Assembly (NCBI RefSeq): GCF_046630445.1 | Contig: NC_092333.1 | Span: 105,199,501 to 105,263,500, forward strand | DNA length: 64,000 bases | Source of the DNA: Rutidosis leptorrhynchoides | Lineage: Eukaryota; Streptophyta; Magnoliopsida; Asterales; Asteraceae | Direction: 5' to 3' | Shown: piece after piece, positions 1 through 12,959 of the stretch | How positions within the stretch are numbered: position 1 is the first letter of the stretch | Layout: each line of letters begins with the position of its first letter | Program-made: the position numbers and the translations under genes | Notes under the pieces: model-generated | The model's input: only the letters and a program-made list of their open reading frames with translations | Told to the model about the DNA's origin: nothing | Database searches by the model: none

Positions 1-2889
1 ACCGAAGTCAATGATACATGCACGTAACATATCCTCCAATGTTTGATTCGTACGTTCGGTTTGACCGTCCGTTTGAGGATGGTACACTGTACTCATATTT
101 ACCCTCGTACCCATATCTTCATGAAACTTCTTCCAAAATCGAGAAGTAAAACGCGTGTCCCGATCCGAAACGATAGACGCGGGAACGCCGTGTCTTGATA
201 TCACCTCTTTAATGAACATCTTCGCAAGTGCCTCTGATATAATCGCTTCTTTAATAGGAAGAAACAATGCACTTTTCGTTAATCTATCAACAATCACCCA
301 AATAGTATCAAATTGGGTTCTTGCCATTTTTGGCAACTTGGTAATAAAATCCATGGTAATATGCTCCCACTTCCACATCGGAATTTCTAGCAATTGCAAC
401 TTACCATACGGCTTTTGGTGTTCGGCTTTGACTTGTAAACACGTGACGCATTGCTCAACATACTTAACAACGTCGCGTTTCATGCCCGGCCACCAATAAT
501 CTTTCTTCAAATCATGGTACATCTTCGTCGCACCCGGATGTATGGAATACTTAGACTTGTGCGCCTCATCAAGAAGCACCTCTCAGAAATCACCCATCTT
601 AGGCACCCACACTCTTTCTTGAAAAGACAATAAACCACGCGAACCCATTGTAATGAATTCTGATTGGCCCACAATTCGTTCCGCATGCTTGTTGTGAACG
701 TAAGCCTCTATTTGAATCACACCAAGTTTTTCAAGAAAATCGTTAGAAATAATCATATGTAACAATCCCAATCGTAACGCCGGGTGGTGACTCTTTCAGC
801 TTAACGCATCCGCGACCACATTCGCTTTGCCCGGATGATAAAGTATCTCACAATCATAATCCTTCACCTCATCCATCCATCTACGTTGACGATAATTCAA
901 ATCCCGTTGATCAAAAAGATGTTTCAAACTCTTGTGATCCGAATAAATCGTACACTTGACACCATACAAGTAATGGCGCCAAATTTTCAAAGCATGGACC
1001 ACCGCTGCTAATTCGAGATCATGAGTCGGGTATCTCTTTTCATGTTCCTTTAATTGGCGAGAGGCGTAAGCGATGACTTTACCTCGTTGCATTAAAACAC
1101 ACCCGAGCCCATTCAAAGAAGCATCACAATAGACCGTCATATCATCTACACCTTCCGGCAATACTAAGACCGGAGCTTTACACAATTTCTCTTTCAACAA
1201 TTGAAAAACGATTTCTTGCTCGTTCTCCCAATTGAATCTCGTATTCTTCCTTGTCAACTTACTTAATGGCGAAGCAATCTTGGAAAAGTCTTGGATAAAC
1301 CGATGATAGTAACCGGCCAATCCGAGAAAACTTTGGATTTCCGTAGGCGTAGTCAGTTGTCCCCAACTCTTCACCGTTTCTATCTTCCCCGGATCTACTT
1401 GAATACCATCCTTGTTCACAATATGGCCAAGGAATTGAACCTCCCTTAGCCAAAATTCACATTTTGAGTACTTAGCATATAACTTCTCTTTTCTCAAAGT
1501 CTTCAACACACTACGCAAATGATGTTCATGTTCCTTCATACTCCTCGAATAGACAAGTATGTTGTCGATGAACACAATTACCGACTTGTCCAACATAGGT
1601 TGGCACACTCGGTTCATAAGATCCATGAATGCCGTCGGCGCATTCGTAAGACCAAAAGGCATCACCACAAACTCAAAATGCCCGTAACGCGTTCGAAAGA
1701 CCGTTTTCTCAATATCTTCCTCACGGACCCGCATTTGATGATAGCCGGACCGTAGGTCAATTTTAGAGAAATTTGTCGCACCTTGGAGTTGATCAAACAA
1801 ATCGTCAATCCTAGGCAATGGATAACGATTCTTGATCGTCACTTTATTCAACTCCCGATAATCAATGCACATACGCATACTACCATCTTTCTTCTTCACG
1901 AACAAGACCGGAGCGCCCCAAGGCGAAGCACTCGGTCGAATAAAACCCTTCTCAAGTAACTCTTGAATTTGATTCAACAATTCTTGCATTTCTGTCGGTG
2001 CTAAACGATAAGGAGTTTTAGCAATGGGAGTAGCTCCCGGAACCAAATCAATGCGAAATTCGACTTGTCTTTCCGCCGGAACACCCGGTAACTCATCTGG
2101 AAAAACATCATCAAACTCACTTACCATCGGAATTTCACGAATGGGTGGTGGCTTATTACGAGTATCAACAACATGAGTAAGGAAAGCCATGCCACCGGTA
2201 ACAACGAGACGACGTGCCCGTGCAAAAGTGCATATCGGCACCGATCTCCTTCGTTTATCACCATGAATAATTAGCTCTCTCCCACTAGGGGTCTTCACAC
2301 GAATGGATTTCTCATGGCATGCAATATCAGCCCTATTATGATCGAGCCAATCCATACCAACCACGATATCAAAATCACCCAAGGTCATCGGGATGAGATC
2401 AATTTTAAAGTTCTCGGAACCAAACACCACATTACAATCTTTACACACATCAACTACTAGAACAGCCTTGCCATCTGCTATTTCGACTTCTACCGGACGA
2501 CTTAACTTAGCTAACGGTTTATTAAGTTTAGGCACAAATTTTGGTGACACAAACGACAAATTTGCACCGCTATCAAATAGAATCCTTGCCGGATTAGAGT
2601 TAACCATGAAAGTACCTGAGACAACTTCGTTGGATTGTTTGGCTTCATCATTCGTCATCAAGTAGTTACGCCCCCTAGCTGACCCCACCGCCTTCTCTAG
2701 CCTCTTTACTTGGTCGTTTGATAATTCGGGACATTCCGCCTTCCGGTGCCCCGTCTTTTGACAATTAAAGCACGTGACCGTCTTGATCAAACAATCACGA
2801 GCGTAATGACCCGGCTTCCCACAACTATAACAAGTAGGCGTAAAAGTATTCGAACCACCCTTCTTCATACTTCCGACGCTTTCGGACAC
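1..2889 (-). pseudogene. Element A Pol: zinc knuckle, protease, RT, RNase H, partial integrase
   Basis: Read leftward from 2889. A CCHC knuckle pair ([28 protein letters not shown]) is followed by aspartic protease ([11 protein letters not shown]). RT motifs come next ([19 protein letters not shown]; active site FIDNILVYS, where relatives have FIDD). RNase H follows ([22 protein letters not shown], ending [11 protein letters not shown]). An in-frame TGA at 796-798 cuts the frame after ADALS and a second TGA at 583-585 cuts it after VPKMGDF. Past these the same frame continues into the integrase zinc finger (SIHPG, CVTC) and the DDE core ([25 protein letters not shown]), which leaves the window. 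The second D of FIDD being N would itself impair RT. Order PR-RT-RH-INT defines Ty3/gypsy. Confidence 0.92.
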
Positions 2890-3740
2890 ACCCTTGCTCT
2901 TCTGTTGGAGTAACTAGGCACTCCAAATTTTCTTTTGCTCGACCCATAACTAACCGGAACCGGACTAGGAGCTTGTGCTTCAAACCCTTTTGCCACCGCC
3001 AAAAGCTTAGCGAAAGTTTCAACATGACCGATACTAATTTTACCCTTTAAATCATCTCTAAGGGTTGCATGAAAGTCTTCCATTAGCATTTGATCATTTC
3101 CCGCATACTCGGGACAAAAACGTGCCTTGGCGAGAAAGTTGGTTTTGAGAGTGTTTAGGTCCAAAGACCCTTGACGCATGTTCCTTAACTCATTTCACAA
3201 TTTGGAAAGATCCGCTTGCGTACGATATTCAAGGAAAAACTCTTTCTTGAACTCCGCCCATGATAAACCTACAAAAGCCGCATCACCCACCATATCAATC
3301 TTACCATCGAGCCAATCTTTAGCATGTCCCCTTAACAAACTAGTAGCAAGCCTCGTTTTCTTCTCGGGTGGGCACTCGGTAGTGCGGAAACAACCTTCAA
3401 CATCGGAAATCCAAGCCGCACTTTTCATGGGGTCGGGATCCTCGTGAAAGTGAGGAGGCTTAGTCGCCAAGAAGTTCTTATAGCTAAACTCCAATTCGCC
3501 CACATTTTGAGGTCTAGGAAACCTCCTTTCAACTTCTTCTTTGACGGCATTGGTCATTCGTTCTTGAATCATATCGAAAATTTGTTCCAAAACCGACTCT
3601 TCGAATATTTGTTTAACCCTTCGTGAGAAAACTGATACATAGTTTTCTAAAGCGGTCTCAATCTTGGTAGTCATCTCATCTTCCTCCACATGAGAGGGAC
3701 CACCATTGCCATTCGTATTCGTTCCGTTTCTCGTCTTCAT
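2865..3740 (-). pseudogene. Element A Gag (broken)
   Basis: Starts at the Met of MKTRNGTNTNGNGG (about 3740). The retrotransposon Gag domain is recognisable (SYKNFLATKPPHFHEDPDP, then a segment ending AKDWLDGK and EFKKEFFLEYR). An in-frame TGA at 3195-3197 stops it; the same frame resumes (ELRNMRQGSLDL) and runs to 2865. The Pol frame begins near 2889 in a different phase, so a frameshift lies around 2890-2920, between the Gag C-terminus and the zinc knuckle. Gag would form the virus-like particle. The domain order and flanking LTR make this secure; the original start codon is less certain because an upstream Met is also in frame. Confidence 0.85.
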
Positions 3741-4126
3741 TCTAAAGATTAAAAATGGATTAGACATCACCAATAATTTAATACACATATATACCTATGC
3801 ATATGACCGCACCCACACCACATCTAGCTCAATACTTGTCGCACATCCTTGCTTGACTTGACTTGCAACCGTAATAGTGGTCGTGACTCCCTATTACGCT
3901 CACATGCCATGCCATGCTTAGACGTATCACAACCATCTTGCTCGATGTTCAAAACAATAACACACGATTAGTAACATCATAACATAGCATAGTTGTCGAC
4001 TTATTCATCAAAGAACTAATCAAACTCCGTACTGACCCTTAATCCTACAGTTCCTGCATATAATTCAATAACATAAAAGTCTAAGTCTAGGCGCCTATCT
4101 CAAGTCACCTAAATCCTTTAGACCAT

Positions 4127-4138
4127 GCTCTGATACCA
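4127..4138 (-). promoter_or_regulatory. Primer binding site of element A (initiator Met tRNA type)
   Basis: On the minus strand the sequence reads TGGTATCAGAGC, two bases inside the LTR edge. This is the standard plant PBS complementary to the 3' end of initiator Met tRNA, where minus-strand DNA synthesis starts. It fixes the LTR boundary at 4141. Confidence 0.93.
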
Positions 4139-4764
4139 CTTGTAACAACCCAACCCGTAATCCTTACGATAAATTTTTTTTTATACAACACAATTACACG
4201 CCAATTAAATATGTAACCCATTTCACGAGTTCTATTTAAACGCATAACAATTAATTGTTTACAATAGGCACGAGGGCCACGAATAAAGTTTAGTACAAGT
4301 TTGACCCATTACAAATGATAGTTTATAAACCAAACGACGTTCCGAGCATGGTTTGGGACTAAACTACCCAAAACTAGGCCAACTTCCAAAAGCTCCAACA
4401 TAACAACAACAAGGGACACCTAGTGCCCAACGACCCCCTTGCCCTTGTCCGCGCCTGCATCTAAAAAGATAAACAACGAGAGGGGTAAGCAAAGCTTAGT
4501 GAGTAGAATAAATATATACATGCATATAAGACTTACCCACACGCATCCACGATATCATATAACGCACACAATCGCATAACATCTCGATAAATAAGCTAGT
4601 ATCGTCAAACCGTACAACTAGCCACATTAATAACATAAATATCATAATCATAAATCAAATACTAGCATCACCAACTATAAACCATGATTAACCAAAATCC
4701 TTCGCCAGGGGAATGACTTTGCGAAACAAGTCATCGATGTTCATAACAACCGTTAGCTCCCAAA

Positions 4765-5060
4765 CCCGGCTATGGTATACTAACCCCCGAGGTGTTCCAA
4801 AAATGGTTATGGCATCACCCCCAAGTGTTCCCAAAAAACGGCTATGGCATCACTTGATCAACATGTGAGTAAAACACGGCTATTACTCACAATCTAATAC
4901 ACAAACACGGCTATGTGCATAAATAACACGGATAACAACGTGGGAGTAAAACACGGCTATTACTCGCCACTATATGCACAAACATGGCTATGTGCATAAA
5001 TAACATACGTAGACAAAAATGGCTACATCTCGCAACTATGGTCACAAAACGGCTATGTGA
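4765..5060. repeat. Degenerate ACGGCTAT interspersed array in LTR A
   Basis: About nine copies of a unit centred on CGGCTATG or GGCTATG occur in 300 bp, often preceded by AACAC and followed alternately by TACTCNC or TGCATAAATAACA. The spacers are themselves repeated, giving a higher-order pattern of roughly 30 to 45 bp. Confidence 0.7.
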
Positions 5061-5945
5061 CACCATCAATACGGCACATAAATCATATACATACATATAT
5101 AGATATTCCACTCACCTCAAGTCCCTTGTAAAAGCTAACCGAGGTTGCAACACTTCAATGTAATGTTCCTATTACATTATGCATTTATTAACATACAATC
5201 TAGTTAAATTAAATGCCAACCACTAACCCTTGAGCATTTAATGACCCGTTTGCATTAAATGACTCAACTACACCAAAACCGCCCATTAATGGCCATGCCT
5301 CGTCATAAATCACTAAAAGCTAGTGATTAGGGTTTAATAACATCAACTAACATAAACTTGGTGTATTTCATAACCATTTCACCCGATTAGGTCAACAAGT
5401 GCTCTTTTGACTCTTTGACTCACAAATCAAGTCAAACTTACACAATAATAACTCTTTCATCCTTTTAAAAGTGCATTAATGACTAACAACATCATTTAGC
5501 ACTTACAACCTCAAATCACAAGACCAAACCCTAGATAATAGCTACTTAGGGTTTCCTTTCAACAATCCAACCCAAAATCCACCCATTTAACCCTCAAATG
5601 GGTCACACAAGTTCCATATGAACCAAACCCTAGCTTAAACTAAATGAAACTCAAAACTTAGAGTTGAGACTTACCAAAACTATCCTCTTGTAGCTAATAA
5701 CAAGGAGAGCAACTTTAATTCTTGCTTCTAGGATTGATTTACAAAACTTCACCTTCAAATCTTGAGTTTCATCTAAGTGGGTTTTAGGATTTGAGAGGAA
5801 AATGTGAAAGAAAATGGAAAAGAAATAAGAAATGGAGAACAAGTGGTTGATATTAAAAGCTCCAACCAGATCTACACATAAAAAGACCAAATTGCCCCTA
5901 AACCTTATTTAATTTGAGTGGAATTCGGAGTCAGAACTGCAGAAT

Positions 5946-6075
5946 TGCCGCGGCGCGGCACCTTTGTCGAGGCGCGACATAAAGAAGGAAAAACGACCCT
6001 TCTTAACTCAAGTTCTGATCTGGATTTGCTTTGTTTGTCGCGTCGCGCCCCCATTCCTCGCGACGCGGCACTGGC
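5946..6075. promoter_or_regulatory. Paired GC-rich inverted motifs in LTR A
   Basis: Two pairs of CpG-dense words stand out from AT-rich DNA: GCGGCGCGGCACC with GTCGAGGCGCGACA (about 5946-5980), and TCGCGTCGCGCC with TCGCGACGCGGCAC (about 6037-6072). Each has an internal dyad. They lie on the upstream side of the putative core promoter when read on the minus strand. Confidence 0.5.
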
Positions 6076-6231
6076 CTGTTCCTGGTCACTTTGACAACAA
6101 ATCATAAAACGAAGGTTCATACAACTAGCACACCTCGTTCACTATTCCAATGCACATTTAAGCTTCGCCCTTAAGTCTCACACGACTCAACACCATCGCG
6201 ACACATACATAAACACGTACACGCACGCATT

Positions 6232-6234
<3 letters not shown>

Positions 6235-6307
<73 letters not shown>
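6235..6307. repeat. (AT)n microsatellite, about 73 bp
   Basis: Uninterrupted alternating A and T inside LTR A, followed by ACATACATATACAT variants. Confidence 0.97.
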
Positions 6308-6311
<4 letters not shown>

Positions 6312-6439
6312 CATATACATACATGTACTTACACAAATACTAACACTTGGCTCACTTAATCACACAAACGAACAAGTTATAAGCGTGCTAATAAATAAGG
6401 TTGTACCTTTAAACGCGTACGGAAAAACGGGGTGTTACA

Positions 6440-6444
6440 TAATA
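6440..6444. repeat. Right target-site duplication of element A (TAATA)
   Basis: The five bases next to the A LTR terminus match the uninterrupted B LTR (TAATAATAG at 27838-27846). The left copy is outside the window, so the duplication cannot be confirmed here. Confidence 0.6.
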
Positions 6445-9400
6445 ATAGACCACAAGATTTCATATTTCAATATACATCCCATTCATAGAGATAAATATCA
6501 TTCATATGGTTTGAATACCTGGTAACCGACATTAACAAGATGCATATAAGAATATCCCCTATCATTCCGGGACATCTATCGGACATGATAAAACAACATC
6601 GAAGTACTAAAGCATCCGCTACAACGGATGGGGTTTGTTGGGCCCAATAGATCTATCTTTAGGATTCGCGTCAATTAGTAGACTGATTTACTAATTCTTA
6701 GGTTACCAAGTAAAAAGGGACATATTCAGCTTCGATCGTTCAACTATAGAAAGTAGTTCATGTACTTGTGTCTATTTTGTAAAACATTTATAAAGCTGCA
6801 TGTATTCTCATCCCAAAAATATTAGATTTTAAAAGTGGGACTATATCTCACTTTCACAGATTTTTACTTCGTCGGAAAGTAAGACTTGGCCACTGGTCGA
6901 TTCACGAACCTATAACAAATATGTACTATCTTCAAAATATATTTACAACATTTTTTATTACGTTTTAATAATTTGAGTTTATTAAGTCAGCTGTCCTCGT
7001 TAGTAACCTACAACTAGTTGTCCACAGTTAGATGTACATAAAATAATTCAATATAAATTATCTTGGGTCAATCCACGACCCAGTGTATACAAGCCTCAGG
7101 CTAGATCACAACTCAAAGTATATATATTTTTGGAATCTACCTCAACCCTGTATAGCGAACTCTATCATTACAGCATATAGAGTGTCTATGGTTGTTCCAA
7201 ATAATATATATAGATGGGTCGATATGATATGTCAAAATATTGTATACGTGTCTATGGTATCTCAAGATTACATAATATATGTTAGAATACATTTATAATA
7301 CAATATAAGTTAGCTAGGATATGATTAGTATAGATTTGTTACAATTTTCACGTAGCTAAAACTAGTAAAAATATCCAATTTTGTTTTACCCATAACTTCT
7401 TCGTTTTAAATTCGTTTTGAGTGATTCAAGTTGCTATGGTTTCATATTAAACTTAAGTTTATGAATCTAAATAGAAAAAGTATATGTTTATAGTCGAAAA
7501 TACAGGTTACAAGTCGTTTTTGTAAAGGTAGTCATTTCAGTCGAAAGAACGACGTCTAGATGACCATTTTGGAAAACATACTTCCACTTTGAGTTTAACC
7601 ATGATTTTTGGATATAGTTTCATGTTCATAAGAAAAATCATTTTTCCAGAAGAACAACTTTTAAATCAAAGTTTATCATAGTTTTTAATTAACTAACCCA
7701 AAACAGCCCGCGGTGTTACTACGACGGCGTATATCCGGTTTTACGGTGTTTTTCGTGTTTTCAGGTTTTAAATCATTAAGTTAGCATATCATATAGATAT
7801 AGAACATGTGTCTAGTTGATTTTAAAAGTCAATTTAGAAGGATTAACTTTGTTTGCGAACAAGTTTAGAATTAACTAAACTATGTTCTAGTGATTACATG
7901 TTCAAATCTTCGAATAAAGATAGTTATACATATATGAATCGAATGATGTTATGAACATAATTACTACCTCAAGTTTAGTAGTTAAACCTACTGGAAATGA
8001 TGAAAAAAATAACTTGAGCTTCAAAGGATCTTTGATGGCTTGGAAGTTCTTGAAATAGAATCATGACACAAAAACAATTTCAAGTAAGATTATTACTCGA
8101 ATTAAGATAGTTATAGTTATAGAAATTGAATCAAATCTTGAATATGAATATTACCTTGATTTAGAAAGATAACCTACTGTAAATAACAAAGGTTTCTTGA
8201 TCTTAGATGATTGCTTGGAATGGATTAGAAAACTTGGAAGTAAACTAGTAAACTTGGAAGTGTTCTTGATGTGTTCTTGAGTAATTGTTTTTATGATGAT
8301 TATAGGTAATAACCAAAGCTTGTATTTGATGATTTTTGCTAAAAAATAGTAACTTAGAAGTTCATGGAAGAGTGTGTGTGTTTTGAGAGAGAATTGGGAA
8401 GAAAATTGGAAGTGAAATGGAGTAGGTGGTGAGTGGTGAAGGTGACTGGGTTAAAAGGAGTTCTTGTTTTTGTTTCCTTGCTCATAAGTCATGCTAGTTG
8501 TATAATTTTTGGTTCCACATGTTTGTTGACTATCTAGGGCTGCTAAGAGCTGAATTATTATGTGTATATACCAATAGTATATTCGTCTAGGAGCTGGGTA
8601 TTGTACGAGTACGAATACGGTTGCATACGAGTAGAATTGTTGATGAAAATGAATGAGAATGCAATTGTAAGCATTTTTGTTAAGTAGAAGTACTTTGATA
8701 TGTGTCTTGAAGTCTTTCAAAACTGTACTAATACATCTAAATACACTACATGTATATACATTTTAACTGAGTCGTTAAGTCATCGTTAGTCGTTACATGT
8801 AAGTGTTGTTTTGAAACCTTTAAGTTAACGATCACATTTAATGTTGTTAACCCATTGTTTATTATATCTAATGAGATGTTAAATTATTACATTATCATGA
8901 TATTATGATGTATGAATATATCTTAATATGATATATATATATATATATATTAAAATGTCGTTACAACGATAATCGTTACATATATGCCTCGTTTCAAAAT
9001 TCTTAAGTTAGTAGTCATGTTTTACATATGTTGTTCATTGTTAACATACTTAATGATATATATAATTATCATTTTATCATGTTAAATATAGTGTAACAAT
9101 ATCTTAATATGATACATATGTATTTAGTAAGACGTTGTAATAACGATAATCGTTATATATATCGTTTCGAGTTTCTTAACTTAGTAGTCTCATTTTTATG
9201 TATATAACTCATTGTTAATATACTTATGGAGATAATTACTTATCATAATCTCATGTTAACTATATGTATATCCATATATATATATCTTCATGTCGTTTTT
9301 ACAAGTTATAACGTTCGTGAATCGCCGGTCAACTTGGGTGGTCAATTGTCTACATGAAACTCATTTCAAATAATCAAGTCTTAACAAGTTTGATTGCTTA

Positions 9401-9478
9401 ACATGTTCGAAACACTTAATCATGTAAATATCAATTTCATTTAATATATATAAACATGGAAAAGTTCGGGTCACTACA
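6440..9478 (-). repeat. 3' LTR of element B (partial; left part displaced by A)
   Basis: It aligns throughout with 27838-30932, the undisturbed part of B's other LTR, with scattered substitutions and small indels. Its right end is the LTR terminus CACTACA at 9478, next to the polypurine tract. The first part of the LTR is missing because element A inserted here; it should lie left of A, outside the window. A conserved TATA-like box is at 8565-8570. Short ORFs inside (for example 7083-7298 and 8451-8720) are LTR sequence, not genes. Confidence 0.93.
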
Positions 9479-9493
9479 GTACCTACCCGTTAA
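9479..9493 (-). promoter_or_regulatory. 3' polypurine tract of element B
   Basis: On the minus strand TTAACGGGTAGGTAC abuts the 3' LTR. This is the plus-strand DNA priming site. The same 15-mer occurs at 14230-14244 and in element C at 19200-19214 and 23834-23848. Confidence 0.82.
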
Positions 9494-9513
9494 ATAAATT
9501 TCGTCCCGAAATT

Positions 9514-12500
9514 TTAAGCAGTTGGAGGTGTTGACGTATCTTCTGGAAATAGGTGCGGGTATTTCTTCTTCATCTGATCCTCTCGTTCCCAAGTGAACTC
9601 AGGTCCTCTCCGAGCATTCCATCGAACCTTAACAATTGGTATCTTGTTTTGCTTAAGTCTTTTAACCTCACGATCCATTATTTCGACGGGTTCTTCGATG
9701 AATTGAAGTTTTTCGTTGATTGGATTTCGTCTAACGGAATAGTGAGATCTTCTTTAGCAAAACATTTCTTCAAATTCGAGACGTGGAAAGTGTTATGTAC
9801 AGCCGCGAGTTGTTGAGGTAACTCAAGTCGGTAAGCTACTGGCCCGACACGATCAATAATCTTGAATGGTCCAATATACCCTGGATTTAATTTCCCTTGT
9901 TTACCAAATCGAACAACACCTTTCCAAGGTGAAACTTTAAGCATGACCATCTCTCTAATTTTGAATTCTATATCTTTTCTTTTAATGTCAACGTAGCTCT
10001 TTTGTCGACTTTGGGCGGTTTTTAACCGTTGTTGAATTTGGATGATCTTCTCGGTAGTTTCTTGTATTATCTCCGGACCCGTAATCTGTCTATCCCCCAC
10101 TTAATTCTAACAAATCAGAGACCTGCACTTTCTACCATAAAGTGCTTCAAACGGCGCCATCTCAATGCTTGAATGGTAGCTGTTATTGTAGGAAAATTCT
10201 GCTAACGGAAGGTGTCGATCCCAACTGTTTCCGAAACCAATAACACATGCTCGTAGCATGTCTTCAAGCGTTTGTATCATCCTTTCGCTCTGCCCATCAG
10301 TTTGTGGATGATAGGCAGTACTCATGTCTAGACGAGTTCCTAATGCTTGTTGTAATGTCTGCCAGAATCTTGAAATAAATCTGACATCCCTATCAGAGAT
10401 AATAGAGATTGGTATTCCATGTCTGGAGATGACTTCCTTTAAATACAGTCGTGCTAACTTCTCCATCTTGTCATCTTCTCTTATTGGCAGGAAGTGTGCT
10501 GATTTGGTGAGGCGATCAACTATTACCCAAATAGTATCAAAACCACTTGCAGTTCTTGGCAATTTAGTGATGAAATCCATGGTAATAATTTCCCATTTCC
10601 ATTCTGGGATTTCGGGTTGTTGAAGTAGACCTGATGGTTTCTGATGCTCAGCTTTGACCTTAGAACACGTCAAACATTCTCCTACGTATTTAGCAACATC
10701 GGCTTTCATACCCGGCCCCCAAAAATATTTCTTGAGATCCTTGTACATCTTCCCCATTCCAGGATGTATTGAGTATCTGGTTTTATGAGCTTCTCTAAGT
10801 ACCATTTCTCTCATATCTCCAAATTTTGGTACCCAAATTCTTTCAGCCCTATACCGGGTTCCGTCTTCCCGAATATTAAGATGCTTCTCCGATCCTTTGG
10901 GTATTTCATCCTTTAAATTTCCATCTTTTAAAACTCCCTGTTACGCCTCCTTTATTTGAGTAGTAAGGTTAGTGTGAATCATAATATTCATAGCTTTTAC
11001 TCGAATAGGTTCTCTGTCCTTTCTGCTCAAAGCGTCGGCTACCACATTCGCCTTTCCCGGGTGGTAACGAATCTCAAAGTCGTAATCATTCAACAATTCA
11101 ATCCACCTGCGCTGCCTCATGTTCAGTTGTTTCTGATTAAATATGTGTTGAAGACTTTTGTAGTTGGTATATATAATACTTTTGACCCCATATAAGTAGT
11201 GCCTCCAAGTCTTTAATGCAAAAACAACCGCGCCTAATTCCAAATCATGCGTCGTATAATTCAGCTCGTGAATCTTCAATTGTCTAGACGCGTAAGCAAT
11301 TACTTTCGTTCGTTGCATTAATACCCAACCGAGACCTTGCTTTGAGGCGTCACAATATATCATAAAATCATCATTCCCTTCAGGTAATGACAATATAGGT
11401 GTCGTAGTTAACTTTTTCTTTAACAATTGAAACGCTTTCTCTTGTTCATCTTTTCATTCAAATTTCTTCCCTTTATGCGTTAATGCAATCAAGGGTTTTG
11501 CTATTTTGGAAAAATCTTGGATGAATCTTCTGTAGTAACCAGCTAGTCCTAAAAATTGGCGTATATGTTTCGGAGTTTTCGGGGTTTCCCACTTTTCAAC
11601 GGTTTCAATCTTTGCTGGATCCACCTGAATACCTTCTTTGTTCACTATATGACCGCAGAATTGAACTTCTTCTAACCAAAATGCACACTTTGAAAACTTA
11701 GCGTACAATTTTTCTTTCCTTAACAACTCTAGCACTTTTCTCAAATGTTCTTCGTGCTCTTGGTCATTCTTTGAGTAAATAAGTATGTCATCGATGAAAA
11801 CAATGACAAACTTGTCAAGGTATGGTCCACACACTCGGTTCATGAGGTCCATGAACACAGCTGGTGTGTTAGTCAACCCAAACGGCATAACCATAAACTC
11901 GTAATGACCGTAACGCGTCCTAATAGTAGTCTTTGGAATATCATCCTCCTTCACCCGCATTTGATGATACCCAAAACATAAATCAATCTTTGAATAAACC
12001 GACGAGCCTTGTAGTTGATCAAATAAGTCGTCGATTCTCAGTAGTGGGTAGCGGTTCTTGATGGTAAGTTTGTTCAACTCTCGGTAGTCGATACACAACC
12101 TAAATGTACCATCCTTCTTCTTGACAAACAAAACAGGAGCTCCCCACGGCGATGTGCTTGGTCGAATGAAACCACGCTCTAAAAGTTCTTGTAATTGGCT
12201 CTGAAGTTCCTTCATTTCGCTGGGTGCGAGTCTGTATGGAGCACGAGCTATTGGTGCAGCTCCCGGTACAAGGTCTATTTGAAATTCAACGGATCGGTGT
12301 GGAGGTAGTCCCTGTAATTCTTTCATAAATACATCGGGAAATTCTTTTGCGACGGGAACATCATTGATGTTCTTTTCTTCGGAATTGACTTTCTCGATGT
12401 GTGCTAGCACAGCATAGCAACCTTTTCTTATTAGTTTTTGTGCCTTCAGGTTACTAATAAGATTTAACTTAGCGTTGCTCTTTTCTCCGTACACCATTAA

Positions 12501-12839
12501 GGGTTTTCCTTTTTCTCGTATAATACGAATTGCATTTTTATAACAAACGATCTCTGCTTTCACTTCTTTCAACCAGTCCATACCGATTATCACATCAAAA
12601 CTCCCTAACTCTACTGGTATCAAGTCAATCTTAAATGTTTCGCTAACCAGTTTAATTTCTCGATTCCGACATATATTATCCGCTATAATTAATTTACCGT
12701 TTGCTAATTCTAGTAAAAATTTATTATCTAAGGGCGTCGCTGAGCAACTTAGTTTAGCACAAAAATCTGTACTCATATAGCTTTTATCCGCACCCGAATC
12801 AAATAAAACATAAGCAGATTTATTGTCAATGAGAAACAT
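9514..12839 (-). pseudogene. Element B Pol: protease, RT, RNase H, integrase, chromodomain
   Basis: Read leftward. Protease has [13 protein letters not shown] has [17 protein letters not shown] and the FIDDILIYS active site. RNase H shows [10 protein letters not shown] and ends [13 protein letters not shown]. Integrase has [20 protein letters not shown] and the DDE core ([30 protein letters not shown]). The C-terminus, read to a stop at 9514-9516, has a chromodomain-like tail ([14 protein letters not shown], then YPHLF), typical of the Tekay/Del chromoviruses. In-frame stops sit at 11454 (TGA), 10941 (TAA), 10107 (TAG) and 10101 (TAA), and a frameshift lies near 9680-9720. Apart from that shift the gag-pol frame is preserved from 14150 leftward, so decay is mainly by substitution. 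Confidence 0.93.
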
Positions 12840-12959
12840 ACCTGTAACAAGCTCCGGGTCTTCCTGTGCTTCTGCCGTATTAATATTGAAATCTCTTCTG
12901 CGGCCCTGCCCATTAGTATTCCCCTGATTCGGGCAATTTCTACTAAAGTGGCCCGGTTT

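Larger units (their letters stand above)
1..6439 (-). mobile_element. Ty3/gypsy LTR retrotransposon A (left end outside window)
   Basis: The minus-strand order from right to left is LTR (4141-6439), PBS (4127-4138), gag, then protease-RT-RNase H and the start of integrase, running off the left edge. The LTR has matching ends, TGTAACA at left and TGTTACA at right. The element lies inside the 3' LTR of element B: sequence right of 6439 continues exactly as the uninterrupted B LTR copy does at 27838. The right-hand target-site copy is TAATA (6440-6444); the left copy is outside the window. Gag-pol is dead, with three in-frame TGA codons and one frameshift. Confidence 0.93.
4141..6439 (-). repeat. 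5' LTR of element A, 2299 bp
   Basis: Bounded by TGTAACAACCC at 4141 and GGGGTGTTACA ending at 6439, a TG...CA LTR with a 7-bp terminal inverted repeat. It holds a degenerate ACGGCTAT array (about 4765-5060), a paired GC-rich block (5946-6075) and a TA microsatellite (6235-6307). Transcription would run leftward. A TATA-like TTAAATAAGG lies on the minus strand about 40 bp downstream of the GC-rich block, near 5902-5911. Short reading frames inside are not conserved-looking proteins. Confidence 0.9.

Noticed and set aside
1519..2665. Plus-strand ORFs over element A pol
   Set aside because: Antisense shadows of the protease-RT frame, with no motif support.
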